Of a stretch of DNA of 64,000 bases, positions 10,823-23,600 are shown in pieces. Position 1 is the first letter of the stretch. The number at the start of each line of letters is the position of its first letter. The DNA is from Dromiciops gliroides. Its lineage: Eukaryota; Chordata; Mammalia; Microbiotheria; Microbiotheriidae. The translations under genes were made by a program, and so were the position numbers. The stretch spans positions 416,995,669-417,059,668 of the forward strand of contig NC_057862.1 in NCBI RefSeq assembly GCF_019393635.1, in the 5' to 3' direction. The notes under the pieces were generated by a model. The model did not search any database. It was given only the letters and a program-made list of their open reading frames with translations, and was not told the DNA's origin.

Positions 10823-10832
10823 GTTGCCATGG
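10823..10832 (+). promoter_or_regulatory. X-box (RFX) half-site overlapping the WDR88 start codon
   Basis: GTTGCCATGG matches the first half of the palindromic RFX X-box. The second half (AGTG) departs from consensus, so binding is speculative. Confidence 0.25.
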
Positions 10833-10987
10833 AGTGGAATAGCTTTACGGGAAGCTTATGGACCAACAAGTTCATCCGAACCGAGCGTCCCAGCGACCCC
10901 TTGGCTCTGGTGGATCCCAATGAGCAAATAGCTGAGCCTGCGAAGCCGGAGGAGCCTCGATGGGGCGACCATGAGCGGCAGTCTAAG
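10829..10987 (+). CDS. WDR88: WDR88 coding exon 1
   Basis: The ATG at 10829 sits in a good Kozak setting (GTTGCCATGG). It opens 53 codons ([15 protein letters not shown]... [10 protein letters not shown]) ending at donor AAG|GTCAGG in phase 0. The WGD...SK ending before IPFKIL in exon 2 matches the family N-terminus. The human N-terminus as I recall it is longer, so an upstream start or lineage difference is possible. Confidence 0.85.
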
Positions 10988-13900
10988 GTCAGGGGCCCCG
11001 CCCTGGACCCCGGGCCTTCTGCCTTCCACCCCTGCCTGACTGAGCCCGAGAGACTGCACCTAGAGTGAGGGGTAGGACCGGGAAGTATGGGCACGATGCC
11101 CAAGAGGTTTGATGCCATGCTCGCTGAGGTGCTGGGTGTGAGGTGTGTGCAGGTGTCTTGAGTCCCGCGCATGCGTGCATTGTATGCGGAGCGCGCTGAG
11201 TTGCGTGGGCTGGTTGTGCCTGAGAGTGTGCTGGGTGTACCTGTGCTGGGTGTGAAGTGTGTGCAGGTGTCCCGGACCCTTAGGGCGTACTGTGTGCGGG
11301 GCGGGGCGTGCAGCCCTTTGTGTGAGGTGTGTGCAGGTGTCCTGTGCCTAAGTCGGTGCTGCGTGCAGGGCGCGCAGCGCTTTGTGTAAAGTGTGTGCGG
11401 GTGTCTCGGGCCCTGCGTACGCCGCGTGTGCCTGCTGTCCTAGTTAGTACTGGGGGTGCAGCGGTGCCGGATCCCAGGCTTTGGTCAGAGGGGCTGGAGG
11501 TGTGACGGGCTTGGGCCGCTTGCTTTAGGCCCAGAGCGGCTCACGCTAAGGAATCCCTCCTTTACTGAGGCCGCTTTTCGTTTCCCGTCCCTAGGGCAGG
11601 GGCGGCATGGGGGAGAGAGGAAGAAGGCAGGGAGCCGACACCTCATCCAACAGAGACCTTAGAGACCTTGAGGCCACAAAGAAAGGGCCCCCATCAATTG
11701 TTGTGGGTGGGACAGCGTTGAAGTCTTGGAGTGGTCGAAGGTTTTCTCCAGAGCAGACGCACCTTCTCACTCTCTCCAGCCTCCTCCCATCACTATCCGC
11801 TTTCCCCTGCTTCCCCTGCCGGAGCCTCAGGCTCTTCCCCGGCTCCTCTAGGCTCTGCCTTTGGGCCCGGAGGTGTGGCCAGTTAATTCTTTCCCTGTGG
11901 TCTCTTCGTTTTATAGATCCCCTTTAAGATCTTGAGAGGACATAATCATGTCGTGAGCTCCTGCCATTTCTGCTTTGAGGACACTAGGATTCTCTCTGGT
12001 TCCTACGACAAAACTGTGAAAATTTGGGTAAGAGGCTTCATGGTGTACTGAAAAGAGCACGGTAATGTGGAATCAGAAGATCTGAGTCCTAATTCCCTGC
12101 CAAGAGTCTCCCTGTGTGTCTTTGGACAAGCCCCATCCTTTCTCAGGGCCCCGTCTGTTAAATAAAGTGGGGCTGAGGGATGATCTGTAAGGTTCCTTCT
12201 AACCTGTGGCTTTAAGACAGGCCCTCAGTTTGTATAACATTCTTGCCAAGGCAAGATACATATGAAGGTTAAATAACAATTTCTTGCTTTCTTTGTACTC
12301 ATGTTTCCCTTATATTCATAAGCTATCAGTCTTCATGAAAGTTAATACAGTTCCTGTTGGTGGTTTGAACTGCCCTTTCCAGGACTCAGGTGTGAAGGCG
12401 AATTGTAAGCTTCAGGAATGAAGTGATATAAACTGAAAAACAAAGATTCTTCAAACCAAATGCTGACATTTTTTCCACATTGTTAATTCTCTTGGTAGGG
12501 TGGCTAGGTGACACTGGATAGCTACAGCCCTGGAGTCAGGAGGACTTGAGTTCAAATTCGACCTCAGACACTCACTAGCTGTGTCTGAACAAATCACTTA
12601 ATCCTCTTTGCCTCGGTTCCTTATCTCTAAAATGAGCTGAAGAAGGAAAAGGCAAACCACTCCAGTATCTGCTAAGAAAACCCCCAAAATGGGGTCATGG
12701 AGAATGGGACAGCACTCAACAATTGTCTTGGTAGGGTCTGATCCAGAAGAGCTTAAATCATTTCTATAAATTGCTTCTGCAGCCCACTGAATGACATAAC
12801 GATGACTTGGAGAACATCTGTGAATTTTTTTGGGAGCTGTAATTTTTAACTCCCCCCCCCTTCTAAATTTCACTGGAAGCTTAGAGGAATTTTTTCATCT
12901 CCATTATATTCTAAGGGATTCTGAAGTGTTTTGTTTGTTTGTTTTTGTGTGGGGCATTGAGAGTTAAGTGACTTGCCCAGGGTCACACAGCTAGTGTCAA
13001 GTGTCTGAGTCTGGATTTGAACTCAGGTCCTCCTGAATCTAGGGCCAGTGCTTTATCCACTGCGCCACCTAGCTGCCCCCACTTTTTTGTTTTGTTTTTT
13101 TACTTTCCAAGGAATAACACTTAATATGGAATAAACCTATAAATTAGTCTTCTTTAGCCTTTATTTCTATTCTTACATTCTGAGTTAACTGAATGAATTT
13201 CTGAGAGTTGTATCTTTTGACTTAAGGCAAAAGTTGGACTAATACCTTTTTTAAAATGAATACCCACAAGAAATTAATTAGACTTTGTTTACACTGCTGA
13301 TGCCAACTGTAATTGGTTATTCAGTTGCCCTGTGGGTTACCTTCTCTCATTATAGTCATTATTATAAGTAAAAGATAATGTACTTGGATGTCAAAAGTAT
13401 GTCAAAACATTGATTTTAACACTTTGACCTTTCTTAGCAGGAGGCCAGACTCCCTCAGTTTGAACATAATGATGGGTAACAGGTAGATTCCAAGCCTGAT
13501 TTATTAACAAATGACTTTAATTCACAATAAAACGGCCAGTGGAATTATGATTAATGACTTTGTTAATCGTTGTGACCTATTTCCTGGAAATTAGCTTAAA
13601 TAAATCCTGGGCTTTAACACATATGGTTTCTGTGGTAGATTAGAAACAATAGATGTGTCAACCAAGAAAGTTAAGTCTGAACCCTTGCACTGTTATTCTT
13701 TATCCATTCCAGGATAGAAAATAACATAGTCCTGTCTTTTCCTTGGATAACATTTGGACTCCTTTTTTATATTCATGTGTCTTTTATTGAATTTGTTTCC
13801 AGTTCCTATGGATTTCAATGTCTGTTAGGATCTGGGCCTGCTTTGACCTTGTGAATTGATCAAACAACTGCAGTGCTGTGGACTGACAACCTTTATGGTA

Positions 13901-16900
13901 TCTCCTTGCTTGGTCAGAGGGTGTGAAATCTCAAGGAATCATGAAGAAGTATTGAAACCTTGGGAAGGGACTGAAAGGCAAGCTCAGATAAGGAACCTAT
14001 ACCGTAATGTGATTCAACCAGAGATTGCAGGTTAAGGTTTGCCATTGTGTCCTTCAGATAAGGAAGTAAATACAAGGAAGCATACTACAATTTTGTATGT
14101 GCTGTAGGAGTGAAAACTCAAATTGAGTTTTTATAGTTCCTTCAGATTGCCAGAGGGAAAAATCAACTTTAGAATCTACTTAATGAAATAAGACTTAAAT
14201 TAAAATGGGGGAAACAAAAACAAAGAGGAAATTGATAGCAATTTAATTATTTACAATTCCCTTAAAAAGATAATACTTTGAACCACGTGCCCTTTGTGGA
14301 TCAGGGGACTTTGCTGAGTTGGAATGATGCCACTTGACTTTCATTTGCCTTAGCCACTTAAAGAAGATGTGATCCATCAAGGTGTGTCTTGGAGATTGTC
14401 TGGGGCTGCCTGCAAGTATTTGTCAGAACGGTCAGAAAATGACTGTGTTTGGAGACCTTCCTAATCTTCCTGAATGTTCTGAAAATGACTTTAGTTTAAG
14501 AGCTTCCTGATAAAGAGACAATGGCTTATCGATCTTGGTAATTTCTGCTCTAAAAAAACAAATCTTATTTTCCTTCACTAAGAAGGGCTGAAGCAATTAT
14601 AGTTCCTGAAAGATCACTTTTGATCTCTAAGTCAGGAGAAATGTCAGCTCCACTTTTTTTTTTTAAGTGAGGCAATTGGGGTTAAGTGACTTGCCCAGGG
14701 TCACACAGCTAGTAAGTGTCAAGTGTCTGAGGCCGGATTTCAACTCAGGTACTCCTGACTCCAGGGCTAGTGCTCTATCCACTTTGTCACCTAGCTGCCC
14801 CCTAGGTTGTTGGGTTTTTTTTTGGGGGGGGGAGTGTAGTGTGTGTGTGTTATATATCTAATTAAGTGTAAGACAGATAATATGATTAAGTGCATAGAAG
14901 TGAGTCAAGTTAAGAATAACTCATAAATCCAAAGACTGCCTTGGTAAAATACTTGATTAAATTTTCATATTTTAAAATTTTCTTTAAATCCATTCATCTG
15001 AAATGATATCAGTCACTCCAAGTTTGTGTGATTGGTAGATCCAAAAGACAAAAAGGATAATGCTACTGTAAAAAAATATTTTAACTATAACTGCTAATCT
15101 GAAAACTTATAACTGTAAGCTATATGAAAACTTATAGCTATACTAGCTCTCTGTAAAATTATAGCTAGCTGAAAAATTATAACCCCACCTGGGGTACCAT
15201 TCAATGTAAAAATTATATTTACTGGTGGGCCTAATCTGTGAACTCCTGGCTACCTATCTGACTGCTTTTAATTTAATATGGGAAGAACCAATTGGGAGGC
15301 TTTCCCCCTCCCCCACTGCCTCTCCCAGCCTGATAAGGAAAAGATTAAAAAACTTCTTTTCTATTAAAGCAAAACCGTTTCATAATTATGGAACCAATTT
15401 AGGAATAAGAATACAGGAAAGTAAGATATACAACCTGAAACCTCAGCCAATGACTTCTGCTGCTGCCTATCCCCCTGCATGTCTCTCGCCTGCTGCTTTG
15501 AACTCCTTCCCGAGTCCGGCCCTTTCACTGTCAGCCGCTCCTCTGCTTCACTATGTTCATCATCTCTCATTTCACTTAACTTTCTCTGTCAGCCGCCCCT
15601 GCGCTTCTTCTCCTACCACTGACCTTTCCTAGTGTCTCTACTGCCATAGCGTTTCTGTAGCATCCTCTCGCTTTCACTGCTCCGCTCCTTTCTCTGTCCC
15701 AGCCCCATAGCGTCCCTCTCCTTTCTCAGTCCTTCTCCTTTCACTGTCAGCCCCCCTGCCTCGTCTGCCCTTTCGAATAATAAACCCCGTCTCTCTCACC
15801 TGAAACTCGGGCTGAGCTGCCCACTTACACCAAGCTAATTCGTTTGCCCCTCCAGGCCGCACCTAAGGCCAGCTTGGGGCTCGAGGAAGCCATGTGTACC
15901 ATGCCCATGGCTTGAGGGGGCTGTGCTCCCCGTTGCATGCTGGGGCCTCTGCACAGGCCACATCGTGCCATGCCCGGGGCCCAGGGCCCGGCCCGGGGTT
16001 TTCATCCTTGATGTTTAGCCGGGCTCCGAGGCTCCTGCAGCTGAAACGGAGGGGGAGGGGCGGTTCTGTTCGGGGCAATCTAGGCTAATTTCAGCCGCTC
16101 ACACTACCTAAATTATGTTACAGATTTGGCACTCGCCAGTCACATTACTGAGGGGATACTTTTTAGAATTAGCAAAATAGCAATTAAATTGGAAGTACAA
16201 AAAGTCTAGAATCTTAAGAGATAATGAGAAAAAGTACAAATGAAAGGGTTATAGCATCATTAGAACTCAAAACCTTTTATAAAGAAGTAGTCATCAGAAG
16301 TCTTTGGCACTGGTTAAAGAAACAAAACAAATAGAAAAACTGGTTAGTAGAACAGACTAGATAAGCAAAAAATGAAAGTAATTGAAAATGGTAGCCCAGT
16401 GTTTTGATAGATCCGAGAACATAAATTACTGGGAGAAGGACTCCCTTTCCCCTCAAAAAACACCATAATATTTAATAGGAAATAGTAACATAATACTTTA
16501 AAGATGCAACTGAGCTGAGTTGAACAGGGAAACAAGGGAAAACATGAAAGAAACCTGAATTTAGATCATACTGACACTCAGATGTGAAGTTGGTCACTAC
16601 CAAGATGAGTTGTTATGTGACTTTGTCAAGCAGTTCAAGGATTCCTTTTAATGAAGTATGTAAGTGGAGTGAGGGGAGGTATTAGGGAGGACTCCGTTTT
16701 TGACAAGAGTGGTTGGGAAAACCAACAGTTTGGCAGAAATTAGAGCCATATCTTATCTCACATAGTACATTAACTTCAAAATGGACATGGTATTTGAATA
16801 TAGGAGGCCACATCTTAAAAAAATTAAAAGGGAATCTGATCAGGGACCCTTTACAACTATGGCTAGGAAGAGAATTCTTTACCAAATGACATACAGACAC

Positions 16901-19900
16901 CATTAATTTAGAGTTGCAAGAGAATTTAGAGATCATCCAACCCAATGTCCTCATTTCACAGATTAGGAAACAGACTTAAAGAGGTTAAATAAGTTACCTA
17001 ACCAAGGTTATACAGGTAGTAACTGGTGAGGTTTCACGCTATGTCCTCTGACTCCAGAATCTTTCTGCTATACCAAGTTGCCCCTCAAAATAAGTAACAT
17101 AAGATTTTTTAAAGCTTTTTGTACCAACATCATCAATGAAGATAATGAGAAGAGACGTTGAATATAAAAAATATTTATGTCAAATATTACCAATGAAAAA
17201 CAGTTATAAAGGCAAATGGCACAAATCTATGAGACAAAGAGCTGCCTTTCTTGTATAGCTAAGTGGTTAAGAATGTGAACATTTTTCAAAAAGATAATTG
17301 CAGAATAAAATAACCACATGAAAATATACTCCAAATCACTAGAAGAGAAAAGAATGTTAAGTCAGCCCTGGAGGTATCACCTTATACCATGCAATTGGCA
17401 AAGATGACCAAAATTGGAACAGTGTTGGGAGGGGGGGTATGAGAAGACAGGAACACTGATGCATATTGGTGGGGTAATAAAGTGGTTAGATCATTCTGAT
17501 TTTGATTTGGAATTATGCAAGAAAAATAACTGAGCTGTCTCCACCAGTGATCCACTGCATATGCCCTCAAGAAAGTCAAAGATACAAAGATCTAGCACTT
17601 ACCAAAATATTCATGGCTACAACTCTTTATATTAGCAAAAGAAATGGAAACGAAATGAATGATCATTAATTCAGGAATGGCTGGAAAAACTATGATAAAT
17701 GAATGAAATATATTAGCACAAGCCCTGTGCTAATAAGGACTTTACAAATGTTATCTCATTTGATCCTTACAACAACCCTCAGGGGTAAGGTGCTATTAGG
17801 ATAGCCGTTTTACCCAGGATCACACAGCTAATAAGCATCCAGGGCTGGATTCAGATTCTGTTTCTCCTGACTCCAGACCTGATGTTGTATCCCCTGGAGG
17901 CACCTCGTGAAGAAACTTATAAATATGAGGGATGCATAGAAACATGGGAAGATCCATGTAAACTGCTACAAGACCAAATAAAAACTGGAAGAATAATATA
18001 CACAGTGGATAAATGAAAAAATCCTTAAATGGATGTCATTCTCAGAGAAACTGAAAAACCAAGAGAAAAAATGGATTGTGATTGTGAAACATACTTTCTC
18101 CCTCCTTTGGCTGAGGTGAGGGACAAATAGGGGAGAACATAGCAAACAGTGTTGGATGTGTTCACTATATCAGATGTGTTTATTATTTTTATTATTTTGC
18201 CCAAAGGAAACATTCAGATTACAGGGTGGGGTGGGAAATGGCAGAAATAGAATGACCAAGGTCATCAATCATAGTATTTTCTGAACAAACAAAAACACTA
18301 TTAACAATAAAATGGTTTTTTTAAAAGTTCAGCTTTGTTCTAAAAGTTCCTTCATTTATATTACCAAATGCCAATATTATGAAGAAATTTGTCAACAGTT
18401 GGCATTTATCCCTTGTCCAGCATCTGTTATTGGAACGGGATGCTTTAAAAAAAAATCATGGACATTTCCTATATTTATTTTTAAACACTGCCCTTTTTGG
18501 GGAGACAATTGGAGTTAAGTGACTTGCCCAGGGTCACACAACTAGTAAGTGTCAAATGTCTGAGACTGAATTTGAACTCACATTCTCCTGACTCCAGGGC
18601 TGGTGCTCTATCCACTGTACCACCTGTCTGCCCCTCCTTTATTTATTTTTAAATCTTAGAGGTGGGAGGGGACTTTAGAGTTGATACAGTCCAACCCCCT
18701 GACTAATTCGTGAATTTCCTCAACAACATCCTTGTGAAATTGTAATCCATTTTCTGCATGAGCACCTTTGGTGATGAATCATTCCCTTCCTACCTCACAA
18801 GGCAGCCTATTCCATTTTTTAGCAGCTCTAACCAATCAAAAATGTGCCCGCCCTGTTGATTATTACTTTGTACCAAGTATGTCTCATGCCTCATCCACCT
18901 CAGCCCTTTAGGTATTTGCTGAATGACAGGAGAACTGGCTTCTGATCCTGTCTTTACCAACTCAATATGTGACCTTGGGCACACACCAGTAATGTAAACT
19001 ATTATAATTGGCCTCCAGATAATTTTCTCTCCTTCTACAAGGAGACTGAATACCCAGCTCACAGTTGTTTTCTGTATCCCAACCCTTACCTTTATACTTC
19101 AGGATTTCAACATACTTGATGTTTCTTAGAATTACTTGGTCTCCAAATGCATCAGCCTTTTCAATCCCCATGGTTTTTATTTTGCTCCATCTTGATAACC
19201 TTCAGGTTCATGCTGACCCATGCTATTGTCATTCTTGCTTTGTCAATCTCTATCTCTGGGCTGCTCCCACCACCTATTTTCCTCTGCTCTCACTACACTC
19301 ATAATTTAGATCAAAGCTATGCCATAGGGGGTTGCGTAACTGAATGTGAGGGTCACGAAAAATTTGGCAACAGTAAAAGGTTATGGATGCCTATTTTATA
19401 TACCTATATACCCAGGGTCGGGAACAATTTCTGGAGCAAAAAGGGGTTGGGAGTGGGAAAACTTTAAGAAGCCCTGATTTAGATCTTAGCATTGCTTGTT
19501 ACTGTTTTAGGCAGCAGGTGGTGCTAGTGAGAAAGGCCAGGCTAAGCTGAGAAAGGTCAGCCTGGGACTTGTTTTCTCTTCTTTATCGGGAGGGCCTTCC
19601 TTTCACCCATCTGCCATTGGCAGTCAGCCTATAGGTTTGAAAATGAATGTACACTCACCCACACAAAGCTCCGCTACAGCCTGCCACTCTCACTGGCTAG
19701 TGATTTCTTTCTAGGAGTGTCTGAATCCCAAATTCATATACCCAGCTTATACAGTCTAATACCACTCTCCTAATTTGTCCTAATTGTTCTAAGCTTCCTG
19801 ATCAGCTCCCACTGACCAAATCTTTTGCCTTCCTAGAATAAGGGTCAATCTCTTCCTTATCTTCTCTCTGTTTGTAAGTTTTAAATAAATATACACAGTC

Positions 19901-20604
19901 TATCATTTGTCCTGGCCAACAGGGCTTTATAAATCAGATCTAAATTGAAAGCAACATACACAGGGCGTATTCAGGTAATGGATAGAGAGAAAAGTGACAT
20001 TGTTAGGAAATAGATGTGCTTGGATCAGACTGGTGGATCCCTGGTGTTCCTGCTCCAGTTCCCACTGTATTACAGCACGAGGGGTTAGTCCATCTCTCCT
20101 GATGGGTTATGTCATGGTTTATCTCAATGCTGCTGGCTCTCATGTTGGCTACTGAGTCAGTTCTTCCTGCTTGTGTAGCTCTCTTCCTGTTGTTTGGGAG
20201 TCAAAGTTAGTCCATTCCCGTAAATCACTCTGTCCCGAAGCTATATGAAACTGTTATTTCTCCATGATCTTGATTTTTTTTTGGGGGGGGGGGCAGGGCA
20301 ATGAGGGTTAAGTGACTTGCCCAGCATCATGAAGCTAGTAAGTGTCAAGTGTCTGAGGCTGGATTTGAACTCAGGTCCTCCTGAATCCAGGGCCGGTGCT
20401 TTATCCACTGTGCCATGATCTTGATTTTAAAAAATTCTTCTTTCTGATGTTAATCTTCTATTCTTGGGGCAGCTAGGTGGTGCAGTGGATAGAGCACCGG
20501 CCCTGGATTCAGGAGGACCTGAGTTCAAATCCCACCTCAGACACTTGACACTCACTAGCTGTGTGACCATGGGCAAGTCACTTAACCCTCATTGCCCAAC
20601 CAAA

Positions 20605-20635
<31 letters not shown>

Positions 20636-23600
20636 TCTTCTATTCTTCTGTTTTACTCCTAAACTTGTTTATCATTTCTGCAACCCCCACTTCCTTATAC
20701 CCCCTCCTTATTCTCTTAGACTGTCTCCTCCTCTCTAGCCTTATTTTCTTCTTAAAGTCTTGACCCCATGGGTGGCCAAATTCAAGGATTTATACTGTCA
20801 TGTATCCTTGAATATCTTTTCCCCTTGTCCTTTTGCCATTCAGGCCTTGTCGTTCCCCAACTCTAGGTTACCTCTACCATTTCCCTTCTTTTGCTCCTAC
20901 TCAAATGTAATTAAACATTTATGTCGGGATCCATTCAACCATGCTGATAAGGGTCTACGACAGATTTATACTATCCATTTGGACCCTTACTGCTGAATAG
21001 CAATTCCCCCCCCAAAAAAAAACCCCTTTGGATTCTCTCAGAAAAGTTATTCTAAGCCTTCTCACTCTTAAGTCCCTTATGTTACCCTTGTCCCAGTCCT
21101 TAGTAGAGAATCTCACCTTCAAATTTACTTTAAAAAAATTCAGGTCTTAGGGGCGGCTAGGTGGCACAGTGGATAGAGCACCGGCCCTGGAGTCAGGAGT
21201 ACCTGAGTTCAAATCTGGCCTCAGACACTTAACACTTACTAGCTGTGTGACCTTGGGCAAGTCACTTAACCCCAATTGCCTCACTAAAATAAATAAATAA
21301 ATAAATATATTCAGGTCTTCCTCTGTAAGCTCTCTTCTCCCTTATGCCACATCTCAAAAGCCCCCTTTATAATTTCTCTTTCTCTCCTCCATTTCTATAG
21401 CCTCTGAGAAATAGGTGGCTTTCTCCTCTATAAAGCTAGCCCTTCTGTTTGTGCTTTTGACCTTATCTCCTTAAGGAGGTTGCACTATTGATATTCTTCC
21501 TTACCCCTGTCAGCAATCTTTACTGTTTTATCCCATTGTCTACAAACATCCATATGTCTTCCCTATTTTTTTTTTAGTGAGGCAATTGGGGTTAAGTGAC
21601 TTGCCCAGGGTCACACAGCTAATAAGTGTTAAGTGTTAAGTGTCTGAGGCTGGATTTGAACTCAGGTACTCCTGACTCCAGGGTCGGTGCTCTATCCATG
21701 TCACCACCTACCTGCCCCCCTATTTTTTTTTAATTGAAGACTTGTTTTTATATCACATTAACTTCCAAATATGTTCCTATTTTTCCTTTCTCCTCTCCAG
21801 AAAGCTTTCCTTTGTAATAAAGATTTTAAAAAGGGAAAAAAAAAGCTCAGAAAAAACCTCACACATCAATCTCATCTGACAGTATATGCACCATTCTACA
21901 ATCATGATCCCCAACCTCTCCAATAAAGGGAGTATAATATACTTTCCCATCTCCAGGTTTGATCATAATTACACAGTGGAGAGAGAGGCAGTCTGCTATA
22001 GTAAACAGAGGGAAAAATCCCTTAAAATCTCAGTGTTCCAAGACAGCAAGTAGCAGAGTTGTGGCTGATTTCTATTGTCAGAAGATATTTCCTCACTGGG
22101 GAGCTTGCTATACCAATGACACCATATTAATTATATAATGTTCAGTTTCATTTTATCGTAGTTTCTGTTTACATTATTGTGGTCCTTGTCTATATTGTTT
22201 TCCTGGTTTCTCTTGCTTCATTCTGCATCATTTCACATCTTTCCATGTTTTTCTGAATTAATTTTATCATTTCTTGAGGTACAATTCCATTACATTTATA
22301 CAGAAAATTTGTTTAGCCATTTCTCGTTTTGTTTTGTTTTGTTTTGTTTTGTGGGGCAATGAGGGTTAAGTGACTTGCCCAGGGTCACACAGCCAGTGTC
22401 AAGTGTCTGAGGCTGGATTTGAACTCAGGTCCTCCTGAATCCAAGGCCAGTGCTTTATCCACTGCGCCACCTAGCCATTTCTCAATAGATAGACGCTCTA
22501 TTTCAAGTTTTTACTCCTACAAAAAGTACTACTATGAATATTCTGTAGTATAACTTTCTGTCCTTCTGACTTCTTTGGGCTATATACATAACATTAAGAT
22601 CTCTGAGTCAAAGCATATGCACATTTTAGTCACTTTTAATTTTTTTTTTAATTTATTTTTTTGGTGAGGCAATTGGGGTTAAGTGACTTGCCCAGGGTCA
22701 CACAGCTAGTAAGTGTTAAGTGTCTGAGGTCAGATTTGAACTCAGGTACTCCTGACTCCAGGGCCGGTGCTCTATCCACTGTGCCACCTAGCTGGCCCTT
22801 TAGTCACTTTTTAAAAGCATAATTCCAAATTCCTTCCTTGGCTCCCATGACATTGCTTTCTGAGGAGACATTAGTGTCCTTTGAAAGATTATTATTCATT
22901 TCCTCCCTTATTGTGTTTGTCACCCAAGAGTGCCCAAGTGCACCAAGCAAATATTTCTCTTCCCACAGTTTTTATCTTGGTGATTTCATAAATTCTCATG
23001 GGTTCAATGATCATCTTTATGTAGATCAATCAGTCAGCAAGCAATTCAATAACACCAGCAGGTTTTTTAGTCAATCAATCAATAGACATTTATTAAATAC
23101 CTACTATGTTCTAAGCACTGTGCTAAGCACTAGGGATACAAAAAGAGGCAAAAGTCAGTCTCTGCCCTCAAGTAGTTTACAATCAAATGGGGGAGACAAC
23201 ATGCAAACAAATATGTACAAAGTAAGCTATAAGTGGAAGCAGCTAGGTGGTACAGTGATAAAGTACCGAGCTTAAAGTCAGGAAGACTCGTCTTCCTGAG
23301 TTCAAATATGGCATTAGACACTTAATACCTTCATGATCCTGAACAAGTCACTGACCCCCATTTGCCTCAGTTTCTTGTCCATAAAATGAACAAACCACTC
23401 CAGTACCTTTGCCAAGAAAATCCCAAATAGGATCACAGAGAGTAAGACATGACTGAACAACAACAAATTATGAGGGAAAGCACTAGATTTAAGAAGTTAT
23501 AGAAGGCTTCTTGTAGAAGGTGGAATTGTAGATGGGACTCAATGAAAGCCAGGGGAGTGAGGCTGGTGACCTTGCACAGCCCTGCCTCACTTTACATCTA

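Larger units (their letters stand above)
10680..11560 (+). promoter_or_regulatory. WDR88: CpG-rich 5' region of WDR88
   Basis: The only long segment around a start codon here that is visibly rich in G+C and CpG (GGGCGGCCGCGC, CCCGCGGG). It spans exon 1 and the start of intron 1. Its position implies a CpG-island promoter; the transcription start is not resolved. No clear TATA box was seen. Confidence 0.65.
16150..18320 (+). mobile_element. Degraded L1, ORF2 C-terminal part and 3' region
   Basis: Motifs typical of L1 ORF2 DNA in sense: AGAAAAACTGGTTAGTAGAACAG, AGCCCAGTGTTTTGATAGATCC, GAACATAAATTACTGGGA, ACACTGATGCATATTGGTGG. Interrupted by MIR-like fragments at 16900-17085 and 17712-17905. 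Many stops and indels. Confidence 0.7.
20230..21562 (+). mobile_element. L2 LINE, ORF2 segment in sense
   Basis: Phrases like L2 ORF2: GGTTACCTCTACCATTTCCC, GATTTATACTATCCATTTGG, TTTCTCCTCTATAAAGCTAGCCC. Interrupted by young SINEs. Degraded. Confidence 0.55.
21725..22850 (-). mobile_element. Old L1 3' end, antisense
   Basis: L1 3'UTR-type order: T-rich start, GCTCAGAAAAAACCTCACACA, TCTTGCTTCATTCTGCATCA, AGCCATTTCTC, CTCTGAGTCAAAGCATATGCACA. Two nested young SINEs. Confidence 0.65.

Noticed and set aside
10714-11172. 152-codon open frame antisense to WDR88 exon 1
   Set aside because: GC-rich sequence yields long chance frames; no domain or splice support. A divergent transcript remains possible but unsupported.
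11171-11927. Open frames in WDR88 intron 1
   Set aside because: They arise from the minisatellite and GC-rich sequence, with biased, repetitive composition.
19485-20229. Possible further LTR (AATAAA near 19883)
   Set aside because: No paired TG...CA ends with a matching duplication could be found, so it is left unassigned.
22838-23275. 145-codon open frame with an HLYVD motif
   Set aside because: Chance frame crossing L1, an L2 reverse-transcriptase piece and an antisense L2.
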